From Hyphococcus lacteus (GTDB lineage: Bacteria; Pseudomonadota; Alphaproteobacteria; Caulobacterales; Parvularculaceae): DNA of 64,000 bases. A program made the translations under genes and the position numbers. Where the stretch lies: assembly GCF_041058985.1 (NCBI RefSeq), contig NZ_JBEHZE010000001.1:124001-188000 (forward strand), read 5' to 3'. A model generated the notes under the pieces. That model was not told the origin of the DNA. It worked only from the letters and a program-made list of their open reading frames with translations, and ran no database searches. Shown here piece after piece: positions 35,745 to 44,751 of this stretch (its first letter is position 1; each line of letters starts with the position of its first letter).

Positions 35745-36629
35745 TTACCGCTTTCCGTCCAAGCTATTGAAATAACGGAAAAATTCGCTTTCCGGCGACA
35801 ACAGAATTGTCGTATCCCCCATTTGATCATCCTTTTTAAGGGCCGCTTCATACGCTTGAAGAGAGCGATAGAACGCGAAAAACTCTGCGTCTTTGTCATA
35901 GGCTTCGGCGAAAACTGCGTTTCGCTCACCGTCAGCAGCACCCCGAATTTTTTGGGCTTCTTCTTCCGCGGCAGCTTTAATCTCGATCACCTGACGGTCG
36001 GCCTGAGCCTTAATCTGGTTCGCTTTTTCGCTACCTTCAGAACGATATTGCTGAGCAAGCTGACGCCGCTCAGCGATCATCCGTTGGAAAACTGCCTCAG
36101 AGTTCGTTTGAGGCAGGTCAGCACGACGGATTTTAACGTCGATGATTTCAACGCCCAAAGGCCGAGCCGACTCGCTAAGTTGCTCCTGGATACGCCCCAT
36201 CAACTCGCTTCGGCGCTCAGATATAATTTCATCTACGGTGACCGAACCCAAAACAGCACGCATAGAATTCTCGAGCTGTGAACCGACACGATCTTCACCA
36301 ACCTTTTCCGTGCGAACGGACTGGTAGAAGCGAAGCGGATCAATAATGCGATAGCGCGCAAATGCATCAACGATCAACCGCTCTTGGTTGCGAGCAATGA
36401 TCTCTGTCTGCCCTTGCTCAAGATTACGGTTTCGTTTGTCGATGAAATTTACACTCTCGGCGAATGGCACTTTGAATTTCAAGCCAGCTTCGGTGTACTG
36501 ATTTTTTGGCTCACCAAAACGGAAGACGAGTGCCGAATGTGTTTCTGGTACGATAAATGCCGAATTCACAACAACAATCAATAACGCCAGCACAGCGACG
36601 CCAATAAGGGGCAATGGAAGTTTATTCAT
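35745..36629 (-). CDS. hflC: Membrane protease modulator HflC
   Basis: A 294-residue SPFH/prohibitin-family protein with an N-terminal membrane anchor (about 5-27) and a periplasmic SPFH domain (ALVFRFGEPKNQYTEAGLKFKVP split across about 33-53) followed by a long helix (VFQRMIAERRQLAQQYRSEG). With HflK it forms the large cage around FtsH and limits its proteolysis. Starts one base after hflK ends. Confidence 0.94.
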   Translation of the reverse strand: MNKLPLPLIGVAVLALLIVVVNSAFIVPETHSALVFRFGEPKNQYTEAGLKFKVPFAESVNFIDKRNRNLEQGQTEIIARNQERLIVDAFARYRIIDPLRFYQSVRTEKVGEDRVGSQLENSMRAVLGSVTVDEIISERRSELMGRIQEQLSESARPLGVEIIDVKIRRADLPQTNSEAVFQRMIAERRQLAQQYRSEGSEKANQIKAQADRQVIEIKAAAEEEAQKIRGAADGERNAVFAEAYDKDAEFFAFYRSLQAYEAALKKDDQMGDTTILLSPESEFFRYFNSLDGKR

Positions 36630-36630
36630 C

Positions 36631-37794
36631 TTAGTTTGCTCCCTGTTTGTTGCGCAGCTCGTTTAGCGGAAGATAAGGAACGACGCCTGAGCCTGCATTT
36701 TCATCAACGATAATTTTATCCATATCGCCGAGAACACGTTCAACGGTCTCAAGATACATCCGCTGACGCGTCACCTCAGGTGCGCGTGCATATTCCGCAT
36801 AGATCTCGTTAAATCGCGCAGCCTGACCACGGGCATCGGCGGTCCGTTCTGCTGCGTATCCTTGCGCTTCTTCAAGAATACGTTGCGCTTGACCGCGCGC
36901 TTCAGGTACCACCTGATTGGTGTACTGCCGCGCTTGTTGAATAGCCGTGGCCTGATTTTGCTCCGCTGCCTGAACATCACGGAAGGCTTCGTTGACCTCC
37001 TGTGTTGGCGGCTCAGCAAGGGTCATGTTGACCCGGTCAATTTCGATGCCCGCCTTATAGCTGTCGAGCGCTTTTTGCATCAGTTCTTTGCTTTCTTCCG
37101 CAACCTCAACACGGCCTTCGGTTTGAACAAAGTCCAGCGTATTGCTGCCGACGACTTCGCGCATTGCCGCCTCGCCGGTCATCCGAACCAACGCCGCCGG
37201 GTCATCAATGTTGAATACAAACTGTGCAACGCCCGGAAGGTCCTCGCCCGCGGCAGGGGTCCGGTCTGGCTTAATCCGCCACTGAACGATGAAAGCAATA
37301 TCGACAATGTTTTTGTCGCCGGTAAGCATTAGCCCGCTGGACAACTGGCCCGAACGCCGCTCGGCCACGGGGATGGTCGTGTCTTGCAGCGCAAGCGCCG
37401 GCTGTTTGTTGACACCTTGAACTGGTGCCGGAATATGCCAATGAAGGCCCGGCCCCTGCACAGAATCATATTTGCCGAATGTGGTCACGACAGCGAGTTC
37501 GTTTGTCGCCACCTGATAAATGCCGCTAAAGAGCCACAACAGCACGACCGCGCCAGCGACCAAGCCGCCAGTCGCAGCGGACATATTGAAACCACCGCCG
37601 CCGCCATTGCCGCCACCACGACCGCCGCGCGGGAACGCGCGTTTCAATCGTTGGCGTGAGGCTTGAAGTAGATCTTCAAGATCCGGCGGGTCATTCCGTC
37701 TGCCGCCATTATTGTTTCCGCCGCCGTTACCGCGAGGGGGTTGTCCCCAAGGTCCGCGACCGCCGCCATTGCCAGAATTATCTTGCCAGGGCAT
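36631..37794 (-). CDS. hflK: Membrane protease modulator HflK
   Basis: A 387-residue SPFH-family partner of HflC. The cytoplasmic N-terminus is a Gly/Asn/Arg-rich low-complexity tract (about 1-75) typical of HflK, followed by a membrane helix (about 80-100) and the SPFH domain (VVTTFGKYDSVQGPGLHWH). A long C-terminal coiled helix contains ARQYTNQVVPEARGQAQRIL. The start at 37794 is chosen for the AGAGAGG upstream and the conserved MPWQDN opening; 36 further in-frame codons upstream are not conserved in character. Divergent from the mrp gene. Confidence 0.93.
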   Translation of the reverse strand: MPWQDNSGNGGGRGPWGQPPRGNGGGNNNGGRRNDPPDLEDLLQASRQRLKRAFPRGGRGGGNGGGGGFNMSAATGGLVAGAVVLLWLFSGIYQVATNELAVVTTFGKYDSVQGPGLHWHIPAPVQGVNKQPALALQDTTIPVAERRSGQLSSGLMLTGDKNIVDIAFIVQWRIKPDRTPAAGEDLPGVAQFVFNIDDPAALVRMTGEAAMREVVGSNTLDFVQTEGRVEVAEESKELMQKALDSYKAGIEIDRVNMTLAEPPTQEVNEAFRDVQAAEQNQATAIQQARQYTNQVVPEARGQAQRILEEAQGYAAERTADARGQAARFNEIYAEYARAPEVTRQRMYLETVERVLGDMDKIIVDENAGSGVVPYLPLNELRNKQGAN

Positions 37795-37941
37795 TGAGCC
37801 TCTCTTTGCTTGATTTTTTTCACGCAGCGCCCATTCATTTTGCGGGCGCAGGTGGAAGTGACTGTATAGAGCCGTATATATGTTACCAGATCGTCCGCGC
37901 AACGCGCGGCCTGCGTTTTTTTAAGGATTTCAAAGGCAAAA

Positions 37942-39054
37942 GTGACCAATCCCCTCATCTTGCGCGTCCGCGCCGCTCTCGAAACCATCTCCGATCCCAC
38001 AACGGGACGCAACCTAATAGCAGCGGGAGCGATTCGCGGCCTCGCGGCCGATGATGGCGGCCGGGTCCGTTTTACGCTTGAACTCGCTGGCGCTGACCGG
38101 AATGCCTCAGAAAAGCTGCTCGAAGCCGCAAAATCCGCAGCAAACGCGGTCGATGGGGTCCGCGTCGTCACTGCTGTGGCCACCTCGCATCAGCAACAAC
38201 CGACACAAGCCAAACACACACCAGCAAACACGGCCAATGCACACGCAAACCCGTTTGGGCTGAAAAAAAAGCCCCAAATTGAAAGCGCGGGTGAAACCCT
38301 TTCCGGCGTCAAATCGGTGATTGCAATCGCATCTGGTAAAGGTGGCGTGGGCAAATCCACGGTCGCCGCCAATCTCGCAGTCGCGCTTGCGGCGCAAGGG
38401 GTCAAAACTGGCCTCCTCGATGCGGATATCTATGGCCCGTCATTACCCACCCTGTTTGGGATTAGCGCGAAACCCACCATGCGGGACGGCAAAATCGTTC
38501 CTCACGAAGCTTTTGGCGTCAAAGCCATGTCCATTGGCTGGCTGGTCGATCAGGAAAAGGCCGTCGCCTGGCGCGGCCCCATGGTCATGGGGGCCGTCCG
38601 TCAATTAATGAGTGACGTCGATTGGGGCGAGCTAGACGTTCTGCTGATCGACACTCCGCCCGGCACAGGTGACACGCACCTATCCCTCATCCAATCAAAA
38701 CGCTTGTCAGGGGCTGTTATCGTCTCCACACCTCAAGAAATGGCATTGGCCGACATGCGCCGCGGCGTTTCTCTATTCCGTCAAGCCAAGGCACCGATTA
38801 TTGGCATCATTGAGAATATGGCATGGTTAGAAATGCCCGACGGCTCTCGACAATATATTTTTGGCGAAGGCGGCGCACGCAAAGCTGCGGCAAAACTGGA
38901 TGCACCATTCCTTGGCTCGATCCCGCTCTATCCTGAGCTACGTCAAGCATCAGATGAGGGAATGCCCCTCGCCGCGCGAGAACATCCCGCATCAGATAGC
39001 TTTAACGAGATCGCACATACCCTCTTCGAATTTACAAAAAACGACGAAGCCTAA
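37942..39054 (+). CDS. mrp: Mrp/NBP35-family P-loop ATPase lacking all cysteines
   Basis: A 370-residue protein with an N-terminal MIP18/DUF59-like domain (1-80), a poorly conserved linker, and the MRP ATPase domain: deviant Walker A ASGKGGVGKST at 130-140, LLDADIYGPSLP, and Walker B-like LLIDTPPGTGD. These proteins normally assemble or carry [4Fe-4S] clusters, held by a CxxC following ENM. Here that segment is IIENMAWLEMPDGSRQYIF with no cysteine, and I find none anywhere in the protein. So cluster carriage by Cys ligands looks impossible. GTG start with AAAGG upstream. Its 3' end lies one base from the next, convergent gene. Confidence 0.88.
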   Translation: MTNPLILRVRAALETISDPTTGRNLIAAGAIRGLAADDGGRVRFTLELAGADRNASEKLLEAAKSAANAVDGVRVVTAVATSHQQQPTQAKHTPANTANAHANPFGLKKKPQIESAGETLSGVKSVIAIASGKGGVGKSTVAANLAVALAAQGVKTGLLDADIYGPSLPTLFGISAKPTMRDGKIVPHEAFGVKAMSIGWLVDQEKAVAWRGPMVMGAVRQLMSDVDWGELDVLLIDTPPGTGDTHLSLIQSKRLSGAVIVSTPQEMALADMRRGVSLFRQAKAPIIGIIENMAWLEMPDGSRQYIFGEGGARKAAAKLDAPFLGSIPLYPELRQASDEGMPLAAREHPASDSFNEIAHTLFEFTKNDEA

Positions 39055-39055
39055 A

Positions 39056-40270
39056 CTATTCGTCCGCTGCGGTGTGATCGTGGACAATCCGCCAAGCGCC
39101 ATTGTCCCGCCGCAACACGATTGTAAAGGTACCGCTCGATGGCCCTGCGTCGCGCACAAGATTGAAACGGCCAGTCGTCACTGCGACATCATCCGTAATC
39201 ATCTTTATATCTAGTTTTTCAAAATTAAGCTGACCAAGGCTAGCGCCACCACCATAGGTATCGCGATAGCGTTTCATTGTGGACGACCAGCCACGAGTGA
39301 TTGACGTTCCCGAAACGAATTTCAAGTCATCACTCTTCCAATAGGACTCCATAAACGCGTCTAGATCACCCTCATTCCATGCGGCAGCCTGCGCGTTGAT
39401 GGTTGCGAGTATCACATCGCGCGGCGTCCGCAGTGACTTCGCCGATCCTGATGCGGTTTTTTTCTCTTCCACTTTCGGGGTCGCCACCGGCGCGGGTTCT
39501 GTTTCGGGGGTGCGGATCGGTTCTGTGGGCTGCACGGTTTGATCTTGCGCCATGCTGGCCTGGGTTACAGCCTGTGCAGGAGTTGGCGCGTCTGGCGCTA
39601 CGCCTGAAATCCGGCCGACACCTACAGAAGCATGTCGAACACTATCTGTTTCCGCTCGTTGTGCGATCAATTGCGCGGGCCCACCCGAAGCTTCACCAAG
39701 CGAAGGCTGAGCGAGAATTTGGCTCATACGATCTTCTAGCGCATCGTCTGCGGACGCGACGACAGTTTCTTCTGCCATCAGAGTTTCGTCGATCTCGCCT
39801 TCCTGAAAATAGGTTGTCTCGGGGGCAACAATTTCAGGTTCAGGTGTGGTCGCCGCGACCAATAAAGGTTGCTCAGAATCGACCCCCGCCTCTGGCTCTG
39901 TCTCTGCATTTGTCTCGCGTTGCGCCTCGACTACATAATCACTAGCCGCATCCGTAGAAACATCAGTACGCAGAGCAGGTTTTGATGTTGTGCAAGTAAA
40001 GCCAGCGCCGCGCAATCGATTTACGATTGCCGTCGCCTTTTCGATGCAAAAACTGTCTGAGTTATTTGCGTGATATGGGACGGAAACATTTGCCCCACCA
40101 CCACGGGTATATCGCACGTCACAGCTCTGTCCGACGTTACCCGGTGTAATCACCTCAATCACGCGCGCATCGCCCCCGCGGGCGCAGCTAGTCTTATCCG
40201 TTGCGGCTTGCGCTGGTCCCGCTGTCATCAGCACGCAAGAAATCGCAATTCCTGAAATAGCCTGTTTCAT
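39056..40270 (-). CDS. Secreted protein with C-terminal SnoaL/DUF4440-like domain
   Basis: A 404-residue exported protein. Signal peptide to about residue 22 (PAQAATD); then a ~70-residue cysteine-containing domain (GNVGQSCDVRYTRGGGANVS, NNSDSFCIEKATAIVNRLRG, FTCTTS) that may be disulfide-bonded; then a long Glu/Pro/Ala-rich disordered linker (about 110-280); then a SnoaL/NTF2-like domain of the DUF4440 type (about 285-404: VILATINAQAAAWNEGDLDA, GRFNLVRD, GTFTIVLRRDNGAWRIVHDH). GGAGGGG precedes the start at 40270. Function unknown; NTF2-like domains bind small ligands or act as isomerases. Confidence 0.75.
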   Translation of the reverse strand: MKQAISGIAISCVLMTAGPAQAATDKTSCARGGDARVIEVITPGNVGQSCDVRYTRGGGANVSVPYHANNSDSFCIEKATAIVNRLRGAGFTCTTSKPALRTDVSTDAASDYVVEAQRETNAETEPEAGVDSEQPLLVAATTPEPEIVAPETTYFQEGEIDETLMAEETVVASADDALEDRMSQILAQPSLGEASGGPAQLIAQRAETDSVRHASVGVGRISGVAPDAPTPAQAVTQASMAQDQTVQPTEPIRTPETEPAPVATPKVEEKKTASGSAKSLRTPRDVILATINAQAAAWNEGDLDAFMESYWKSDDLKFVSGTSITRGWSSTMKRYRDTYGGGASLGQLNFEKLDIKMITDDVAVTTGRFNLVRDAGPSSGTFTIVLRRDNGAWRIVHDHTAADE

Positions 40271-40439
40271 CTGTCCCCTCCTATATTCATCGCCGGTTGC
40301 GAAACGCGCATAGCCCGGACATGCCCCATTACCAAGACAATACCGCACCAAGCACCGCATTAGGAACTTTATGCTTGTTAATGGTTAGCCTATGGCAAAT
40401 TTGGTGAATGTCTGGTCGTGAAAACCTATAAAAAACAGA

Positions 40440-40967
40440 CTATTTGCTTGGAAATTCTTGATTTCGATCAAGAATGAAAAATTCGCAAGAATACTGATTT
40501 TTCGGCCCCTGAGCGCATGATGAGTGATGCGTTCGCGCCCATCGCGCCGAATCATAGGCCGGGAAATATGCATCACCCGCCACTTTGGCATCGACTTCAC
40601 TTAGATATATCCGGTCAGCCTGTTCAATCATCTGGGCATAAATCTCCGCGCCACCGATGACACAGACTTCACTGGTGCCGCCTATTTCCGCACATTCACG
40701 GCCAAGACGCGTTGCCGCTTCAAGGGACCGCACAACGAACACACCCTCGGCTGCGAAGTCTGGCGCGCGCGTCACCACAATATTATCCCGTCCGGGCAAT
40801 GCACGCCCTATCGAATCAAAAGTTTTCCGTCCCATGATAATCGGCTTGCCCATTGTCACCGATTTAAACCATTTAAGATCGTCGGAGATTTTCCATGCAA
40901 GATCACCGTCAACGCCAATGACACCATTTCTGGCGACGGCAACAACGAGGGCAAGGGAAATCGTCAC
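40440..40967 (-). CDS. folA: Dihydrofolate reductase
   Basis: A 175-residue DHFR that reduces dihydrofolate with NADPH. Family motifs: ALVVAVARNGVIGVDGDLAW, the acidic catalytic residue in KISDDLKWFK, MGRKTFDSIGRALPGRDNIV, and IGGAEIYAQMI. It follows the GNAT gene after three bases and is the third gene of thyA-GNAT-folA. Together with ThyA it closes the thymidylate cycle: ThyA oxidises methylene-tetrahydrofolate to dihydrofolate and FolA restores it. Confidence 0.95.
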   Translation of the reverse strand: MTISLALVVAVARNGVIGVDGDLAWKISDDLKWFKSVTMGKPIIMGRKTFDSIGRALPGRDNIVVTRAPDFAAEGVFVVRSLEAATRLGRECAEIGGTSEVCVIGGAEIYAQMIEQADRIYLSEVDAKVAGDAYFPAYDSARWARTHHSSCAQGPKNQYSCEFFILDRNQEFPSK

Positions 40968-40970
40968 TGT

Positions 40971-41462
40971 TCAGTTTCCGGCATTCTGCGCAGCCAACGC
41001 TTTTAATGGCGCACCCGTCAGCCGAAATGTCGTCCAGCCATCCATCGGCTCGGCGTCTAGAGATTTATAAAACGCTATCGAAGGCGCATTCCAGTCGAGT
41101 ACTGACCATTCCATCCGGCCACAATCATTTTCCACGGCGACTTTTGCAAGCGCCGATAGCAGTGCCTTTCCGGCACCCCCACCGCGATGGTTTTTCTGCA
41201 CGTACAAATCTTCAAGATAAATTCCGTGTTTTCCCAGAAAAGTAGAATAGCTGAAAAAATAGAGTGCAAAACCAATGGCGACGCCTGACCGTTCTGCGAT
41301 CAACGCAAATACTTTTGGCTGGTCAGCAAACAGCGTTTTGGACAGGTGATCCGTTGTCGCAACGACCTCGTGGCTCAGCTTTTCATAATCAGCAAGCTCA
41401 TTGATAAAGCCCAAAATAGTTGCTTCATCTCCAGTTTTTGCCGACCTTACGGTAATACTCAT
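40971..41462 (-). CDS. GNAT-family N-acetyltransferase (diamine acetyltransferase-like)
   Basis: A 163-residue acetyl-CoA-dependent acetyltransferase. The acetyl-CoA-binding loop is QKNHRGGGAGKALLSAL, and the segment FALYFFSYSTFLGKHGIYLEDLYV resembles spermidine/spermine and thialysine acetyltransferases (SAT family). The acceptor is probably a small amine but is not proven. It sits between thyA and folA, overlapping the thyA stop by four bases, so it is co-translated with nucleotide metabolism genes without an obvious functional link. Confidence 0.85.
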   Translation of the reverse strand: MSITVRSAKTGDEATILGFINELADYEKLSHEVVATTDHLSKTLFADQPKVFALIAERSGVAIGFALYFFSYSTFLGKHGIYLEDLYVQKNHRGGGAGKALLSALAKVAVENDCGRMEWSVLDWNAPSIAFYKSLDAEPMDGWTTFRLTGAPLKALAAQNAGN

Positions 41463-42253
41463 ATCGCAACGGGTGCTTTAATATGCGCTTGCGGCACATA
41501 GTTTTCGATAGCGATATCGTCGTAAGTAAAATCAAAAATATTGGATATTTCCGAGTTTAATCGCAACTTCGGCAACTCCGTCGGTGAACGACTTAGTTGT
41601 TCATTGGCCTGATCAATGTGATTAGAATAGAGATGCGCATCACCCAGTGTATGCACGAAATCGCCAGCCTCCAGACCACAAACTTGAGCCATCATTGCTG
41701 TTAACAATGCATAAGAAGCAATATTGAACGGAACCCCTAAAAATACATCTGCCGAACGCTGATAAAGCTGGCAAGACAATTTTCCGTCCGCGACAAAAAA
41801 CTGAAACAGACAATGACACGGCGCGAGTGCCATCTGATCGAGCTCAGCCGGGTTCCATGCGCTAACGATCAAACGACGCGAAGACGGGTTGCGCTTAATT
41901 TCGTCAATGACCCAAGAAATTTGGTCAATAGTTCGGCCATCGGGCGCGGCCCAAGACCGCCATTGTTGACCGTATACCGGGCCAAGGTCGCCATTCTCAT
42001 CAGCCCATTCATCCCAGATCGAAACTCCGTTCGCTTTGAGATAACGAATGTTTGTATCGCCCGAGAGGAACCACAATAATTCGTGTACGATTGATCTGGT
42101 ATGTAATTTTTTTGTGGTCAGCAGCGGGAAGCCCTCTGACAAGTCATACCGAGACTGGTGCCCGAAAACCGCGCGCGTACCCACACCTGTCCGGTCGAGG
42201 CGTTCATTTCCGCTTTCCAGCACTCGCGACAGTAATTCTAGATATTGACGCAT
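41459..42253 (-). CDS. thyA: Thymidylate synthase
   Basis: A 264-residue enzyme converting dUMP to dTMP with methylene-tetrahydrofolate. The catalytic Cys146 sits in APCHCLFQFF exactly where it is in the E. coli enzyme of equal length; other landmarks are DRTGVGTRAVFG, LWFLSGDTNIRYL, DEWADENGDLGPVYG and SADVFLGVPFNIASYA. The start at 42253 gives this canonical length; 19 more in-frame codons upstream are not part of the family. Heads the thyA-GNAT-folA operon. Confidence 0.96.
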   Translation of the reverse strand: MRQYLELLSRVLESGNERLDRTGVGTRAVFGHQSRYDLSEGFPLLTTKKLHTRSIVHELLWFLSGDTNIRYLKANGVSIWDEWADENGDLGPVYGQQWRSWAAPDGRTIDQISWVIDEIKRNPSSRRLIVSAWNPAELDQMALAPCHCLFQFFVADGKLSCQLYQRSADVFLGVPFNIASYALLTAMMAQVCGLEAGDFVHTLGDAHLYSNHIDQANEQLSRSPTELPKLRLNSEISNIFDFTYDDIAIENYVPQAHIKAPVAI

Positions 42254-42375
42254 AAATTTAGCGAATCTCCTGTTTCGGCCACAGTTTAACGATCCTGCTG
42301 AGCGATCCAACTGCTGCTTTTTCCACCGCCCTTATAATGTTACGGTTCTGGAAATCACTAATGGGGAACCGGGGA

Positions 42376-43797
42376 ATGGGATTTTCAACAACTGATCGGC
42401 CCGAAAATATACAGGCGGGCAAGGGCTTGGCCCTGCCGGGATTGGTACTCGGGCTACTCACCGGGCTTTTGTCCTATGGAATCATTGAATTCTGGGTTGA
42501 TGGAAACGACGAGAACTATCTCGCGATCACTAGCCTGTTTTTTTTAGTCACCGCGTCCATCGGTTATCTATTGCTCGCCGAGACTGGCCAGTTTGCGCGC
42601 GCGAGTGTCGCGGCCATTGTCATTGCCGCATTTCTCGCCCTCCCCGATTATTTCATGTTCAGCACCCTTGCCATCGAAACCGGCAATTATGACTCTTTTC
42701 CGGGCATGTTTTGGATGATGCTGGGGCGCGGGCTTTCAGCGTATCTGCTTATTACGTTGGTAAAGGCAGGGTTTGAAAACAGCACGGCTGTATTTTCTAT
42801 CCCCTCTTATCCTCAAGTGTTCTTTCACGGCCTGACCATTCCCTTGATCGCAAGCGGTGCAAAGCTATTTGCCGGTCTCGCGTTACTCCTGCTTTTTGCT
42901 TGGGCGTATCTTCTCAAACAAATGGATGTCGAGTTTTTCCACAAGCTGTTTCAGGAGCCATGGTTCATCTTGCCCTTTCTCGGTGCGATTGGCGGACTTT
43001 CGATTGCCCTGATGCGCGGGCAGCAATCAGTTCTAAATGCATTGCGATTCGTGCTGTTGTTGTTCTGTCGCATCCTCATGGTCATCACCGCTTTATTCAC
43101 AGTTACACTGCTTTTAGTGCTCGCAACAAAAGGCGTCGGCGTCGTTTTTGACCGCCCTTACCCGAGCATGTGGATGATGACGCTAGCCATCGCAGGCATG
43201 TTGATATTCAACGGTGTTTATCAAAATGGCGAAGCCGGACCGCCGCCAATATGGCTCAGAATCCCGACGCTGATTACGCTTATTGGCTTTCCGGTTTATG
43301 CGCTTTTGGCGTTTTACGCCTTTGGATTACGGATCGAGGAATACGGCCTCACCCCCACCCGAATTGTGGGAATTGCAATCAATGGCCTCGTGGCTGGTTA
43401 TTCTTTGGTGTGTCTTGCGGGCCTGATCACAGAGCTAAATTGGCGTGGCCAAAAGTGGATGCCGCTTGTTGGGCCGCTCAATATTCTAATGGCCGGTTTT
43501 TGGATTGTCGTCTTATTCTTGCTCGCAACGCCAATTTTGAACCCATGGGCAATGAGCGCCCAAAGCCAATATAATCAAATCGCACAGCAAAAGACTGCCG
43601 CTGAGGAATTCGACTTTGGATATTTACGGTTCAAGCTAGGTCGTCACGGTGATCACGCGCTCGACAAAATGCTCAAGCTTACGGATCACCCCGAAGCTGA
43701 CGCCATTCAAAGCGGTGTCACCCGCGCCCGTAGCGCAGAAAATTACTGGAGCTACAAAAACCAATTCGACGACGCGCCGGTAACCGAGCCTAACTAG
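42376..43797 (+). CDS. DUF4153-family polytopic membrane protein
   Basis: A membrane protein of about 473 residues with some 10-11 hydrophobic segments. The segment FGLRIEEYGLTPTRIVGI is the recognisable DUF4153 signature. Function of the family is unknown. Start choice: in-frame ATGs at 42337, 42361 and 42376; a TATAAT at 42333-42338 overlaps the first, and GGGGAAC lies eight bases before the third, so 42376 is preferred. The soluble C-terminal ~70 residues are charged. The 3' end overlaps the convergent XRE gene by eight bases. Confidence 0.8.
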   Translation: MGFSTTDRPENIQAGKGLALPGLVLGLLTGLLSYGIIEFWVDGNDENYLAITSLFFLVTASIGYLLLAETGQFARASVAAIVIAAFLALPDYFMFSTLAIETGNYDSFPGMFWMMLGRGLSAYLLITLVKAGFENSTAVFSIPSYPQVFFHGLTIPLIASGAKLFAGLALLLLFAWAYLLKQMDVEFFHKLFQEPWFILPFLGAIGGLSIALMRGQQSVLNALRFVLLLFCRILMVITALFTVTLLLVLATKGVGVVFDRPYPSMWMMTLAIAGMLIFNGVYQNGEAGPPPIWLRIPTLITLIGFPVYALLAFYAFGLRIEEYGLTPTRIVGIAINGLVAGYSLVCLAGLITELNWRGQKWMPLVGPLNILMAGFWIVVLFLLATPILNPWAMSAQSQYNQIAQQKTAAEEFDFGYLRFKLGRHGDHALDKMLKLTDHPEADAIQSGVTRARSAENYWSYKNQFDDAPVTEPN

Positions 43798-44086
43798 CGA
43801 CCGGCTCAAGAACCTTATCGGTCTTTTCTTTATCGGCTTTCTCTGCCTTGTCGCCGTGCTTATCAATCAGATGAAGCTTACGGTTCGGACCATTATAGTC
43901 TTCGATCCCTTGCGAAATCGCATAACATGCGAGCCGGACCGAACGAGGGATTTTGACTTTTTCTCCGTCGCGTTCGCCCTTTTCGTAATATTGGATCATG
44001 CGGCGCTTAAGGCCGAGGAGATGCGCTGCATCTTTCTGGGACAGCCCCAGTGTCTTACGCCATTTGCGGAAATCGCTGGATTCCAT
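43790..44086 (-). CDS. XRE-family helix-turn-helix regulator
   Basis: A 98-residue protein with a Cro/CI-type helix-turn-helix at about 5-60 (FRKWRKTLGLSQKDAAHLLG, then LKRRMIQYYEKGER) and a Lys/Glu/Asp-rich tail. The start at 44086 is supported by AGGAAAA upstream; the reading frame open to 44218 runs into the tmRNA promoter region and is not protein-like. It is divergent from the tmRNA gene; regulation of that gene by it is possible but unsupported. Confidence 0.85.
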   Translation of the reverse strand: MESSDFRKWRKTLGLSQKDAAHLLGLKRRMIQYYEKGERDGEKVKIPRSVRLACYAISQGIEDYNGPNRKLHLIDKHGDKAEKADKEKTDKVLEPVAS

Positions 44087-44196
44087 TTTTCCTGCCCCAC
44101 CTTGGATTAAAATATCAGGCTGGTGCGCACATAATGCATGGATATTACAGAATATTGACATTAACCGAGTTTTTTCTGCGAATTTTGCTCTGAGCC

Positions 44197-44225
44197 TTGG
44201 TTTTTTTACGAGCGACACTTATATT
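44197..44225 (+). promoter_or_regulatory. Sigma-70-type promoter of the tmRNA gene
   Basis: TTGGTT at 44197-44202 and TATATT at 44220-44225 are separated by exactly 17 bp, predicting transcription from about 44232, just before the tmRNA acceptor piece. Confidence 0.65.
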
Positions 44226-44231
44226 TAGGGC

Positions 44232-44580
44232 GCTCGCGCAAGTGAGCTATGGCAATAAATGACGCGTGTAATAACCGTATCGGACCCGGGGGCGGTACCC
44301 GGCGGCTCCACCAAAACCCCTCTCCCATAAAAAAGCTGGGAGGTTTTGGCGGGGCCGAACTAGGATCGACGAGCGTCTAAAGACGATGTTTTTGCCCGGG
44401 TTGCCTCCGTTATTTGGCTAAACTGAATAGTTGCTAATGACAACAATTCGGAAGAGTTCGCTCTTGCTGCTTAATGCAGCTGAGTAAGCTCGCTTTTTAA
44501 ACTCCTAACCCCTTCCAAGGGTTAGGCGGGGTTCCCCGGTACCTGGCAACAGAAACCGGGACTTTAATTTCCCTCGATTA
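44232..44580 (+). ncRNA. ssrA: tmRNA, circularly permuted two-piece alpha type
   Basis: The tRNA-like 3' end comes first: a T-arm-like CCGGG...CCCGG hairpin and GGCGGCTCCACCA with CCA at 44311-44313. A spacer (44314-44350) folds into a strong hairpin (CCAAAACC...GGTTTTGG). The normal 5' end GGGGCCGAAC starts at 44351; its first seven bases pair with CGGCTCC of the acceptor piece, with the G3-U pair that marks alanine tRNAs. The tag is read from the resume codon GCT at 44433 to TAA at 44472-44474: ANDNNSEEFALAA. Downstream hairpins (CTAACCC...GGGTTAG; CCCGGT...ACCGGG) represent the pseudoknot region. It rescues stalled ribosomes and tags their products for ClpXP. The outer ends are approximate. 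Confidence 0.93.
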
Positions 44581-44751
44581 ATTCATCGCACGGTCACTCA
44601 CCGCACCGCAAAGAAAGCAATTTCCCGCGCGTGCTGGTATCCAACCACAGGGAATCTATGCAATTCAGCCCCAGTAACGGCGCGGAGACGCTAGCGCCCA
44701 ACCAGTTAGCTCGTTAAAAGACGGGATCGAAATACCAGAAGGACGGAAATC

